From the NCBI GenBank assembly GCA_964647395.1, contig CAZYHR010000003.1, positions 1 to 64,000 of the forward strand: a stretch of DNA of 64,000 nt, written 5' to 3'. The notes beneath the pieces were generated by a model, which saw only the letters and a list, made by a program, of their open reading frames with translations, did no database searches and was not told the origin of the DNA. The position numbers and the translations under genes are program-made. Below are positions 7,531 through 15,809 of this stretch, piece by piece. Each line of letters opens with the position of its first letter. The first letter of the stretch is position 1. This DNA is from Phosphoribacter sp964647395. Its GTDB lineage: Bacteria > Actinomycetota > Actinomycetes > Actinomycetales > Dermatophilaceae.

Positions 7531-9024
7531 CTAGAGGAGATAGATCAGGCCCGGGCCCTCGTCGCGATAGGGGATGCCGAGCGCGTCGAGCGCGGGCCGC
7601 CACGAGCCCCGGCACCGCGGGTCGGCGCCCTCGAACCCGTGGTCGGCGGTGAGCAGGATCGCGACGTCGTCGAGCACGCCCTGCCGCGCGAGCAGGTCCA
7701 GGAAGACCCCGAGACGGGCGTCGCTCTGCCGCAACGCGTCTCGGGCGGCGGCGCTGCGCGGCCCGCCCTGGTGGTGGCCCGCGTCGGTGACGACGTTGGC
7801 CCACCAGGCCAGCCGCGGCGCCTGGTCGAGGCCCGGCTCGAACAGCTGCACCATCTGCTGCAGCCCGAGGTCGTCGACCTGCACCCCCCACCGGAAGTAG
7901 CGGTCCTGCAGCAGCGCCGGATCACCGGCGAACGCTGACGTGTGCGGGTCGGGGAGCCGGTCGCCGAGCTCGCGGGCCCCGCCGGAGGCTCCGCTGGCCC
8001 GGATCAGCTGCATCGTCGAGTAGTCCGCGCCGCGGTCGATGGCCTCGTTGACCGACGCCGTCGGTCCCGGCACCATCTCGAAGATCGTGCGGGTGTGCTC
8101 GCGCAGCCACTCCGCGGAGCGGTGCCAGGTGGTCTCGTCGTTGGGCACCACCCGCCGGCCGGTCGAGCGGTCGAAGTAGACGTTGCCGAGCACCCCGTGC
8201 CGCCCCGGCCCGACCCCGGTGAGGATCGAGGTGTGGTTGGTCAGCGTGACGCTGGGGAACTGCGCCACCGCTCCCCCGCGCAGCGCCGTGCCCCGCTCGA
8301 GCAGCCGCGCGACCGCGGGGAGCGCGCCGGTCTCGGCCAGGTGCAGCAGGTCCGAGCAGTGGGCACCGTCCCACAGCACGCCGACCACGGCGCGGGGCAG
8401 CTCTCCGGTCAGGTATGCCGCCAGCGGCCGGCCGTCGAGCGGCTCACCCCGGCCGTCGCGCAGGTCGTCCTCCGGGGTGCCGGCGAGCGTGGCCAGGGTC
8501 GGCCCGACGTCGATGAGGCGCGCGTGGTCGTCGACGTGACCGAGCGGGCGGATGCCCTTGCCGGACAACAGCAGCGGCGCCCGGGACTGGACGACATCGA
8601 GCGAACCGTGCTCGCCGGCGTGGCCGCCCTGCTCGGGGAAGTAGTGCCGCGGGGAGTGCACGACCGCCAGGTCGGGGCTGCGGTCAGGGTCGGCGAAGAA
8701 CGACAGGATGCGCTCGGCGGCATACGGGTAGGCGTTGCGCACGGAGGTGGCGGGCGACGGATCGGCCAGCTCCGCGGCATACGGCAGGAAGCCCATCGGG
8801 TCCTCCGACGGCATCGGGTCCTGCCCCGCGACGACCTCGTGCCGGCCACCCGGGTGCAGCCGCACCCGGCCCAGCGCGTTGGCCGCGTGCGCGACCGGCC
8901 GGCCGTCGACCGGCTCGACCCACAGCACCAGGTCGACGATCGGGTCGAGGTCGGCGGCGCACAGCGCCGCCACCATCAACTCCCGCGCCGACCCCGCGCC
9001 GCCCATGCTCGCGTCCCCCGCCAT
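7531..9024 (-). CDS. Alkaline-phosphatase-superfamily phosphodiesterase, motifs in permuted order
   Basis: This 497-residue metal-dependent hydrolase is of the phosphodiesterase/nucleotide pyrophosphatase type; the substrate is unknown. The nucleophile region SVTLTNHTSILTG (about residue 242) with LWDGAH just before it, and the metal-binding TADHGFEG (about 457), are clear. The usual third block, HAGEHGSLDVVQSRAPLLLSGKG leading to DVGPTLATLAG, lies in the first 175 residues instead of after ADHG. The chain ends only 34 residues beyond ADHG. The order is therefore that of a circular permutation. No signal peptide is seen. The ATG at 9024 has a weak AAAGAG upstream; the reading frame stays open further left but there it overlaps the capA-like gene. 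Confidence 0.75.
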   Translation of the reverse strand: MAGDASMGGAGSARELMVAALCAADLDPIVDLVLWVEPVDGRPVAHAANALGRVRLHPGGRHEVVAGQDPMPSEDPMGFLPYAAELADPSPATSVRNAYPYAAERILSFFADPDRSPDLAVVHSPRHYFPEQGGHAGEHGSLDVVQSRAPLLLSGKGIRPLGHVDDHARLIDVGPTLATLAGTPEDDLRDGRGEPLDGRPLAAYLTGELPRAVVGVLWDGAHCSDLLHLAETGALPAVARLLERGTALRGGAVAQFPSVTLTNHTSILTGVGPGRHGVLGNVYFDRSTGRRVVPNDETTWHRSAEWLREHTRTIFEMVPGPTASVNEAIDRGADYSTMQLIRASGASGGARELGDRLPDPHTSAFAGDPALLQDRYFRWGVQVDDLGLQQMVQLFEPGLDQAPRLAWWANVVTDAGHHQGGPRSAAARDALRQSDARLGVFLDLLARQGVLDDVAILLTADHGFEGADPRCRGSWRPALDALGIPYRDEGPGLIYLL

Positions 9025-9070
9025 GCCCGCTCTTTCGTTCCCCTGGCTCCGTCCCGGCTCCCGACCGGGC

Positions 9071-10276
9071 TCAGCGTGTGGCCCGCAGTCGGGCGCACGC
9101 GCGACGATCCTCCCACGTCCGGGCCAGCTGCGCCGCGTCTTCGGCGGGGCGGGGGATGGCGTCGGTCGACGACACCCGCAGCGGGGTGTAGGTCGCGCCG
9201 GCCACGACCGAGGGCAGCTCGCCCCACCGGTCGCGGGGCAGTTCCGACCGGGCCCGGACCGCGGCGATGTCGACGGCCACCGTGAGCAGGCCACTCTGGG
9301 TGTCGATCGGCCTTCTGGCGTGCCAGACGAAGTTGCCCAGCCCGTAGCCGACGTAGGCCCGCCCCAGCCAGCCGGCACCCTGCACCCGGTGGGCGTGCCC
9401 GCCGACGATGACGTCGGCGCCCGCCGCCTCGAGCTCCCGGGCCGTGCTGACCTGCGGCCCGTCCGGGCAGGTGAGATATTCGGTGCCCCAGTGCAGGAAC
9501 ACGACGACCACGTCGGCGCTCTGCCGGGCCGCGCGCACCGCGGTCAGCAGCCGGCCGTTGGTGAGGTTGCCCGCGACGCCCGGGCGGGTCTCGGTCGCGG
9601 GGTACTTGGTCACCGTGAGGTCGTTGACCTGGGTCGAGGCGAGGACCGCGATCCGCAGGCCCTGCCGCTCGAAGACCGCCGGGGCGAACGCGGCCGCCGC
9701 GTCGCGGCCCACTCCGATGACCGGGATCGGGCTGGCGTCCTTGGCGGCCAGCGTGTCGACCAACCCGTCCGGACCGAAGTCGACGCTGTGGTTGTTGGCC
9801 ATGCTCACCGCGTCGACACCGGCCCGGGCAAGGGTGGCCAACGCCGAGGCGGGGGCTCGGAAGTGGTAGAGCTTGGCCTCCTCGGTGCCCCGCTCGGTGA
9901 TCGCCGACTCGAGGTTGACGACGGCGAGGTCGGCCGGCTCGAGCAGCGGGCGCAGGTCGGCCAGGCCGTCGTCGCCGCGCAGCAGCGCTGCGGCCCGTCC
10001 GTCGAAGTGGACGTCGCCCCCGAAGGCCAGGGTCACGGTCCCGGCCGGCCGGGGCGGCGCCGTCGCGACCGGTGCGGGCCCGGCGCCGGTGGTCGGCCCG
10101 GTCGAGGGCACCGGCCCGCTCACCTCCCCACCGGCCCCGCCGCCGCCGGCCCCGCTCGCCCCGGTCGGGCCGGTCGCCCCGGTCGGGCCGGTCGGGCCGG
10201 GAGCCGAGGGTGCCCCCGAGCAGGCGGCCAGCGCCGCCGCCAGCACCACGGTCACCGCCAGGCCACCCATCCGCAT
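9071..10276 (-). CDS. CapA-family lipoprotein (metallophosphoesterase fold)
   Basis: This 401-residue exported lipoprotein has a signal with lipobox LAAC (MRMGGLAVTVVLAAALAACSG). A collagen-like linker (GPTGPTGATGPTGASG) and a Pro/Thr-rich stretch follow, then a CapA/PgsA catalytic domain. Metal-site motifs are FGGDVHFDG, NLESAIT, ANNHSVDFG, HWGTEYL, GGHAHRVQG and GLGNFVW. CapA proteins are tied to poly-gamma-glutamate or cell-surface polymers, but no capBC genes lie nearby, so a surface phosphoesterase of unknown substrate is the safer call. The start codon (10276 or 10270) is uncertain because no strong ribosome-binding site is present. Confidence 0.8.
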   Translation of the reverse strand: MRMGGLAVTVVLAAALAACSGAPSAPGPTGPTGATGPTGASGAGGGGAGGEVSGPVPSTGPTTGAGPAPVATAPPRPAGTVTLAFGGDVHFDGRAAALLRGDDGLADLRPLLEPADLAVVNLESAITERGTEEAKLYHFRAPASALATLARAGVDAVSMANNHSVDFGPDGLVDTLAAKDASPIPVIGVGRDAAAAFAPAVFERQGLRIAVLASTQVNDLTVTKYPATETRPGVAGNLTNGRLLTAVRAARQSADVVVVFLHWGTEYLTCPDGPQVSTARELEAAGADVIVGGHAHRVQGAGWLGRAYVGYGLGNFVWHARRPIDTQSGLLTVAVDIAAVRARSELPRDRWGELPSVVAGATYTPLRVSSTDAIPRPAEDAAQLARTWEDRRACARLRATR

Positions 10277-10398
10277 GGGCACCCAGTGTGCGGGGCGACG
10301 CGCCGGACCGCGACGCGGCGCGCGCGGCACCTCACGATTCGGCAAACAGTCCCGCGCTTGGCCGGTCGCGGGCCACCGAGCCGCTACGGTTGGCCCCC

Positions 10399-11205
10399 AT
10401 GACGGACCCACCCGAGTCGCAGGATGCCGCCGAGGGCGACGAGCCACCGCTGGCCGCCCAGACCTCCCGTGAGCCGATGGTCGTCATCACCGGGGTCAAC
10501 AAGCACTTCGGCGACCTGCACGTGCTCAAGGACATCGACCTGACCGTCGGCAAGGGCGAGGTCGTCGTCGTCCTCGGCCCGTCCGGGTCGGGCAAGTCCA
10601 CCCTGTGTCGCACGATCAACCGGCTCGAGCCGTTCGAGACCGGCTCGATCACCATCGACGGCCAGGCCCTGCCGGACGAGGGCAAGGCCCTGGCCCAGTT
10701 GCGGGCCGACGTGGGGATGGTCTTCCAGTCGTTCAACCTCTTCGCCCACAAGACGATCCTCGGCAACGTCACGCTTGGCCCGATGATGGTCCGCAAGAAG
10801 AGCAAGGCCGAGGCCGAGCAGCGGGCCCGCGAGTTGCTCGAGCGGGTCGGGGTCGCCGAGCAGGCCGCCAAGTACCCGGCCCAGTTGTCCGGTGGCCAGC
10901 AGCAACGGGTCGCCATCGCCCGCTCGCTGGCCATGAGCCCCAAGGTCATGCTCTTCGACGAGCCGACCTCGGCGCTGGACCCCGAGATGGTCAACGAGGT
11001 CCTCGATGTCATGGTCGAACTGGCCCGCTCGGGCATGACGATGATCGTGGTGACCCACGAGATGGGCTTCGCCCGCAAGGCCGCCGACCGGGTCGTCTTC
11101 ATGGCCGACGGCGAGATCGTCGAGGTCGCCGCCCCGCAGCAGTTCTTCACCAGCCCCCGGTCCAACCGGGCCAAGGACTTCCTCGGCAAGATCCTCACCC
11201 ACTAG
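10399..11205 (+). CDS. gluA: Glutamate ABC importer, ATP-binding subunit
   Basis: This 268-residue ATPase energises uptake of glutamate or a related polar amino acid. It has Walker A GPSGSGKST, Q-loop FQSFNLF, signature LSGGQQQR, Walker B VMLFDEP and the switch His in VVTHEMG. About 25 extra residues precede the usual start, and ATG 10477 (MVVITGVNKHFG) is an alternative. TACGGT at 10385-10390 resembles a -10 box only 9 bases before the ATG, so the message may be leaderless or nearly so. It heads gluABCD and is divergent from the capA-like gene. Confidence 0.92.
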   Translation: MTDPPESQDAAEGDEPPLAAQTSREPMVVITGVNKHFGDLHVLKDIDLTVGKGEVVVVLGPSGSGKSTLCRTINRLEPFETGSITIDGQALPDEGKALAQLRADVGMVFQSFNLFAHKTILGNVTLGPMMVRKKSKAEAEQRARELLERVGVAEQAAKYPAQLSGGQQQRVAIARSLAMSPKVMLFDEPTSALDPEMVNEVLDVMVELARSGMTMIVVTHEMGFARKAADRVVFMADGEIVEVAAPQQFFTSPRSNRAKDFLGKILTH

Positions 11206-11226
11206 CGACCCACCCGACCAGACCCC

Positions 11227-11248
11227 GTATGCCGCGGCCGCGGCATAC
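11227..11248. repeat. Perfect 22-bp palindrome of the GTATGCCGC family between gluA and gluB
   Basis: Arms GTATGCCGCGG and CCGCGGCATAC form a gapless perfect palindrome 21 bases after the gluA stop. It is too tight for a stable RNA hairpin loop at the centre but fits a protein-binding site, and it shares the core of the other intergenic elements. Confidence 0.7.
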
Positions 11249-11291
11249 CCGGCACGGCACTCGTGCCACCGAACCCAGGAGGGAACACAGC

Positions 11292-12128
11292 ATGAAGTTC
11301 GGACGCATCGGTGTGACCGTGGTCGCGGCCACGGCCGCCCTCGGCCTGGCCGCCTGCGGTGGCGGCGGGGCGACCTCCGCCACCACCGGCACCGGCGGCG
11401 GGGGCGGCACCGTCAAGATCGGCATCAAGTTCGACCAGCCGGGCATGGGCCTCAAGCAGGGCTCGGACTACACCGGCATGGACGTCGACATCGCCAAGTA
11501 CGTCGCCAAGGAACTCGGCTACACCGGCACCGACTTCGTCGAGGCCGTGTCGGCCCAGCGCGAGACGCTCATCCAGAGCGACCAGGTGAAGTTCATCGTC
11601 GGCACCTACTCGATCACCGACGCCCGCAAGGAGAAGGTCTCCTTCGCCGGGCCCTACTTCATCGCCGGACAGGACCTGCTGGTCCGCGCCGACGACGCCT
11701 CGATCACCGGGGTCGACTCGCTGTCGGGCAAGAAGCTGTGCTCGGTCAAGGGCTCGACGTCGGCCGAGAACGTCAAGAAGCAGGTGCCCGGGGTCAACCT
11801 GCAGGAGTACGCCACCTACACGCTGTGCGTCGACGCACTCAAGGCCGGCGCGGTCGACGCGCTGACCACCGACGACACGATCCTGGCCGGCTACGCCGCC
11901 CAGGACGCCAACAAGGGCAAGCTCAAGGTCGTCGGCAAAACCTTCTCCACCGAGCGCTACGGCATCGGCCTGAAGAAGGGCGACACGGCGTTCTGCCAGA
12001 AGGTCACCGACGCCGTCAACAAGATGATCAAGGACGGCGAGTGGCAGAAGATCATCGACAAGAACCTCGGCCCGGCCAATTACAAGCCCGGCACCGGCAA
12101 CCCGCCCACGCCGGACGCCTGCAGCTGA
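11292..12128 (+). CDS. gluB: Glutamate ABC importer, substrate-binding lipoprotein
   Basis: This 278-residue extracellular solute-binding protein is anchored by a lipobox (LGLAACGG). A Gly/Thr-rich tether leads into a family-3 binding domain containing VKIGIKFDQPGMGLK, MDVDIAKYVAKELGY and the ligand region FIVGTYSITDARKEKVSFAGPYF. A strong AGGAGG precedes the ATG. The last part is NPPTPDACS. The gene is flanked on both sides by GGTATGCCGC-type elements, typical of where expression of a binding protein is set above that of its permeases. Confidence 0.93.
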   Translation: MKFGRIGVTVVAATAALGLAACGGGGATSATTGTGGGGGTVKIGIKFDQPGMGLKQGSDYTGMDVDIAKYVAKELGYTGTDFVEAVSAQRETLIQSDQVKFIVGTYSITDARKEKVSFAGPYFIAGQDLLVRADDASITGVDSLSGKKLCSVKGSTSAENVKKQVPGVNLQEYATYTLCVDALKAGAVDALTTDDTILAGYAAQDANKGKLKVVGKTFSTERYGIGLKKGDTAFCQKVTDAVNKMIKDGEWQKIIDKNLGPANYKPGTGNPPTPDACS

Positions 12129-12144
12129 CCTGATCACCACCTGC

Positions 12145-12181
12145 GGTATGCCGCCCGCTCACCCCGAGCGGGGGGCATACC
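12145..12181. repeat. REP-like hairpin between gluB and gluC
   Basis: GGTATGCCGCCCGCTC pairs with GAGCGGGGGGCATACC, 15 of 16 bases, around the loop ACCCC. It starts 17 bases after the gluB stop and ends 28 bases before gluC, with no T-run. By analogy with malE-malF REP sequences it could stabilise gluB mRNA; this is inference. Confidence 0.75.
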
Positions 12182-12209
12182 GTGGCAGACCGGCCCGGAG
12201 AGGACGCCG

Positions 12210-12875
12210 ATGGGCGAGTTGTTCGCCGAGTTCAACATCTTCGCCGCCTTCGGGCTGACCCTCGTGCTCACCGTGGTCAGCGCGGTCGGCTCGCTGGTGC
12301 TGGGCACCGTCGTGGCGATCATGCGAGTGTCGCCGGTCGGCTTCCTGCGGCGGGTCGGCGCGCTGTACGTCAACGTCGTGCGTAACACGCCACTCACCCT
12401 CATCATCGTCTTCTGCAATATCGGCTTCATCGTCAACCTCGGCATGTCGGTCAGCGACGACATCGCCCGGAACAACATCGTCTGGTCGATCATCGGCCTG
12501 TCCGTCTACCACGCCGCCTTCGTCTGCGAGGCGCTGCGCTCCGGGGTCAACACCATCCCGCTCGGCCAGGCGGAGGCGGCCCGCTCGATCGGGCTGACCT
12601 TCGGCCAGAGTCTGACCCAGGTGCTGCTGCCGCAGGCCTTCCGCGGGGCGATCACCCCGCTGGGGAACACGCTCATCGCGCTGACCAAGAACACGACCAT
12701 CGCGACGGCCATCGGCGTCGCTGAGATCTCCGGGCTGATGAAGACGATGATCGAGTTCCGTCCCGACCTCATGGTCCCGATCCTGTTCGTCGTGGCGATC
12801 GGGTTCGTCATCCTCACCCTGCCGGTCGGCATGCTGTTCACCCACCTGTCGACCCGGTTGGCGGTCCGGCGATGA
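12210..12875 (+). CDS. gluC: Glutamate ABC importer, permease subunit 1
   Basis: This 221-residue inner-membrane permease of the His/Glu/Gln/Arg type (HEQRo) has about five hydrophobic segments. The cytoplasmic coupling loop is EALRSGVNTIPLGQAEAARSIGLT. It overlaps gluD by 4 bp (ATGA at 12872), which indicates translational coupling. The start ATG has GGAGAGGA upstream. Confidence 0.92.
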   Translation: MGELFAEFNIFAAFGLTLVLTVVSAVGSLVLGTVVAIMRVSPVGFLRRVGALYVNVVRNTPLTLIIVFCNIGFIVNLGMSVSDDIARNNIVWSIIGLSVYHAAFVCEALRSGVNTIPLGQAEAARSIGLTFGQSLTQVLLPQAFRGAITPLGNTLIALTKNTTIATAIGVAEISGLMKTMIEFRPDLMVPILFVVAIGFVILTLPVGMLFTHLSTRLAVRR

Positions 12876-13810
12876 GCGCCCCCTCGGTCCTGTTCGACCA
12901 CCCCGGCCCCAAGGCCCGGGCGCGGCACCGGATCATCGCCGTGGTCAGCGCCCTCGTCGTGCTGGCCGCGGTGGTCTGGATGGTCGCCAGGTTCGCCGAG
13001 AAGGGCAACTTCACGGCCGACAAGTGGCTGCCGTTCACCCACTCGGAGGTGTGGGTCAACTACCNNNNNNNNNNCACGCTCAAGGCGGCCGGCATCGCGC
13101 TGGTCCTGGCCGGCCTGTTCGGTCTGGTCTTCGGCATGGGTCGGCTCTCGCAGCACCGGCCGGTGCGCTGGGTCTCGACCGTCGTCGTCGAGTTCTTCCG
13201 CTCGGTCCCCGTGCTGGTCATGATGACGTTCACGTTCTACCTGTGCCTGTTCCAGCTGCCCACGATCGTCCCCGGCAGCCAGGCCCCGCTCGTTGCGGTG
13301 GTCACCGGGCTGACCCTCTACAACGGTGCGGTGGTCGCCGAGCTGATCCGCTCGGGGGTCGGCAGCCTGCCCAAGGGGCAGAGCGAGGCTGGCCTGTCGA
13401 TCGGCCTGACCCCGAGCCAGACGCTGCGCAGCATCCTGCTGCCGCAGGCGATCACGGCGATGCTCCCGGCGCTGGTCAGCCAGCTCGTCGTCGTGCTCAA
13501 GGACACCGCGATCGGCTTCGTGGCGGCCACGTACTTCGAGATGCTGCGCAGCAGCGACCAGATCGGCTCCGCCTACGGCAACCCGGTGCCCGCGATGATG
13601 GTCGTGGCGGTGCTCTACATCCTGGTCAACTACGCGGTGACCAGCCTGGCCGGCTACCTCGAGGGCCGGCTGCGCCGGCGCGGCACGGCGGTCATCCCCC
13701 GGGGCGCCGTCGGCCCCGGCCAGGTCGCCCCCATCGACCTCGAGGCCGTCGAGGAGCACCAGCAGGCGGTCGACGACGAGGTGCTGCGTGAGCGCTATCA
13801 CCGGGGCTGA
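12872..13810 (+). CDS. gluD: Glutamate ABC importer, permease subunit 2 (contains assembly gap)
   Basis: This is the second permease of the system, about 312 residues with N13065-13074 inside, read in one frame across the gap. The N-terminal 35 residues are cytoplasmic and basic, then membrane segments follow. The EAA coupling loop is ELIRSGVGSLPKGQSEAGLSIGLT, and a polar C-terminal tail (from about residue 270) is typical of GluD. The gene ends the operon. Confidence 0.9.
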   Translation: MSAPSVLFDHPGPKARARHRIIAVVSALVVLAAVVWMVARFAEKGNFTADKWLPFTHSEVWVNYXXXXTLKAAGIALVLAGLFGLVFGMGRLSQHRPVRWVSTVVVEFFRSVPVLVMMTFTFYLCLFQLPTIVPGSQAPLVAVVTGLTLYNGAVVAELIRSGVGSLPKGQSEAGLSIGLTPSQTLRSILLPQAITAMLPALVSQLVVVLKDTAIGFVAATYFEMLRSSDQIGSAYGNPVPAMMVVAVLYILVNYAVTSLAGYLEGRLRRRGTAVIPRGAVGPGQVAPIDLEAVEEHQQAVDDEVLRERYHRG

Positions 13811-13990
13811 CGGCGCCGCCTCGGGTCCGTTCGCCTGACGAGACCGGGTGTCCACCAGCCGGCTGCGCGCGGCGCGATCCCGGCGTGCGGGCCGGTGACC
13901 CGGCAATAGGGTGACCAATGACCCGATGACACCGTGCGGTCCGGGGACAAGGCTCGAAGGTGACGCTCCCCGCCGACCCAGAAGGCCACC

Positions 13991-14770
13991 ATGAAGATCG
14001 TCGTCCTCGTCAAGCACGTCCCCGAGCCGACCGCGACCTGGAAGTTCGCGCCGGACCTGACCATCGACCGGTCCGCGGTCGAGGGTCGGCTCTCCGAACT
14101 CGACGAGTATGCCGTCGAGCAGGCGGCCCGCCTCGCCGAGTCCGGTGCCGCCTCCGAGGTCGTCTTCCTCACCGTCGGGCCGGCCAAGGCCGCCGAGGGG
14201 CTGCGCAAGGCGCTGGCGATCGGGGGCACCCGCGCGGTTCACGTGGTCGACGACGCCATCCACGGCTCGTGCGCGCAGGGCACCGCCCTGGTGCTGGCCA
14301 AGGCGCTGGAGCGGGAGGGCTTCGACCTGGTGCTCACCGGCATGGCCTCCACCGACGCCGAGTTGTCGATCGTGCCGTCGATGGTGGCCGACCGGCTCGG
14401 CGCCAACCAGGCGACCTTCGCCGGCGAGCTGACGGTCGAGGGCGACCAGGTGACCATCCGGCGCGACTCCGACGCGGCCAGCGAGCGGGTCGCAGTGACC
14501 CTGCCCGCCGTCGTGTCCGTCACCGACCAGACCGGCGAGGCCCGCTACCCCGCCTTCAAGGCGATCATGGCCGCCAAGAAGAAGCCGATCGCCACCCAGA
14601 GCCTGGCCGACCTCGGCGTCGACCCCGGGCAGGTCGGCCTGGCCGCCGCCAGCGTGCGCACCGTCGACGTCTCCCCCACCCCGCCGCGGGCCGCCGGCAC
14701 CGTCGTCACCGACGAGGGCGAGGGCGGCAAGCAGTTGGCCGACTTCCTGGCCGGCCGCGGCTTCATCTGA
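13991..14770 (+). CDS. etfB: Electron transfer flavoprotein beta subunit
   Basis: This 259-residue subunit (MKIVVLVKHVPEPTATWKF) of the soluble flavoprotein takes electrons from acyl-CoA dehydrogenases. The ETF beta signature region ASTDAELSIVPSMVADRLG is present. It opens a long co-directional run that includes etfA, a membrane oxidoreductase, a dehydrogenase and the lipid megasynthase. A TAGGGT box at 13907-13912 could be the operon -10, leaving a leader of roughly 75 bases. AGAAGG precedes the ATG. Confidence 0.94.
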   Translation: MKIVVLVKHVPEPTATWKFAPDLTIDRSAVEGRLSELDEYAVEQAARLAESGAASEVVFLTVGPAKAAEGLRKALAIGGTRAVHVVDDAIHGSCAQGTALVLAKALEREGFDLVLTGMASTDAELSIVPSMVADRLGANQATFAGELTVEGDQVTIRRDSDAASERVAVTLPAVVSVTDQTGEARYPAFKAIMAAKKKPIATQSLADLGVDPGQVGLAAASVRTVDVSPTPPRAAGTVVTDEGEGGKQLADFLAGRGFI

Positions 14771-14807
14771 CCCCATCGGCCTCCCGAGAGAAAGCACAGG
14801 CAAGCAC

Positions 14808-15770
14808 GTGTCCGAAGTCCTCGTTGTCGCCGAGACCACCGACGCCGGCGTCCGCAAGCCCACCCTCGAGCTGCTCACCGCCGCGCGCGCGCTCGGCGAG
14901 CCCACCGCGGTCGTCTTCGGCGCGCCCAGCGACGCGGTCGTGGCCGAGCTCGGGGCGCACGGCGCGACCAAGGTCTACGCCGTCGACGCCCCCGAGGTGT
15001 CCGAGTTCCTGTCCCTGCCCAAGGCCGAAGCGGTCGCCCAGATCGCCCGGTCGGCCGGCCCGGTCGCGGTGCTGCTGACCAGCGGCCCCGAGGGCAAGGA
15101 CGTGGCGGCCCGGGTCGCCGTGCGGCTCGACGCCGGCATCGTGCCCGACGCGACGTCGGTGGCGCTGACCGGCGACACCGTCGTCGCCACCCAGAGCGTG
15201 TTCTCCGGGCGCTTCATCGCCCGCAGCGAGGTCGTCCGCGGCCCGGCCGTCATCACCATGCGGCCCAACGCGACGGCCGCCGAGCCGGCCCCGGCGCAGC
15301 CGACGGTCGAGCAGGTGTCGGTGACCGTCAGCGACGCCGCCAAGGGCGCCCGGGTCACCTCGCGCGAGCCCAAGGTCTCGACCGGCCGGCCCGAGCTGAC
15401 CGACGCGGCGATCGTCGTGGCCGGCGGTCGGGGCGTCGGGTCGCAGGACGGGTTCGGCGTCATCGAGCAGGCCGCCGACGCCCTCGGCGCCGCGGTCGGC
15501 GCGTCCCGGACGGTGACCGACCAGCACTGGGCCCCGCACGAGCTGCAGATCGGCCAGACCGGCAAGACGGTCGCCCCCTCGCTTTACGTGGCCGCCGGCA
15601 TCTCCGGCGCCATCCAGCACCGGGCCGGCATGCAGTCGAGCAAGACCATCGTCGCGGTCAACAAGGACCCCAAGGCGCCGATCTTCCAGATCGCCGACTT
15701 CGGTGTCGTCGGCGACCTGCACAAGGTCCTGCCGGCCCTGCTCGACGAGGTGCAGCGGCGCAAGGGCTGA
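14808..15770 (+). CDS. etfA: Electron transfer flavoprotein alpha subunit
   Basis: This 320-residue partner of etfB binds FAD in its C-terminal domain. Signature elements include GGRGVGSQDGF, GASRTVTDQHWAP, IGQTGKTVAPSLYVAAGISGAIQH and VAVNKDPKAPIFQIADFG. The start is GTG with only a poor ribosome-binding site (GAGAGAAAG further upstream), so coupling to etfB 37 bases away is likely. Confidence 0.94.
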   Translation: MSEVLVVAETTDAGVRKPTLELLTAARALGEPTAVVFGAPSDAVVAELGAHGATKVYAVDAPEVSEFLSLPKAEAVAQIARSAGPVAVLLTSGPEGKDVAARVAVRLDAGIVPDATSVALTGDTVVATQSVFSGRFIARSEVVRGPAVITMRPNATAAEPAPAQPTVEQVSVTVSDAAKGARVTSREPKVSTGRPELTDAAIVVAGGRGVGSQDGFGVIEQAADALGAAVGASRTVTDQHWAPHELQIGQTGKTVAPSLYVAAGISGAIQHRAGMQSSKTIVAVNKDPKAPIFQIADFGVVGDLHKVLPALLDEVQRRKG

Positions 15771-15809
15771 GCCGCCACACCCAGCGCACCGACCGAAGGA
15801 GCTCTCCCG

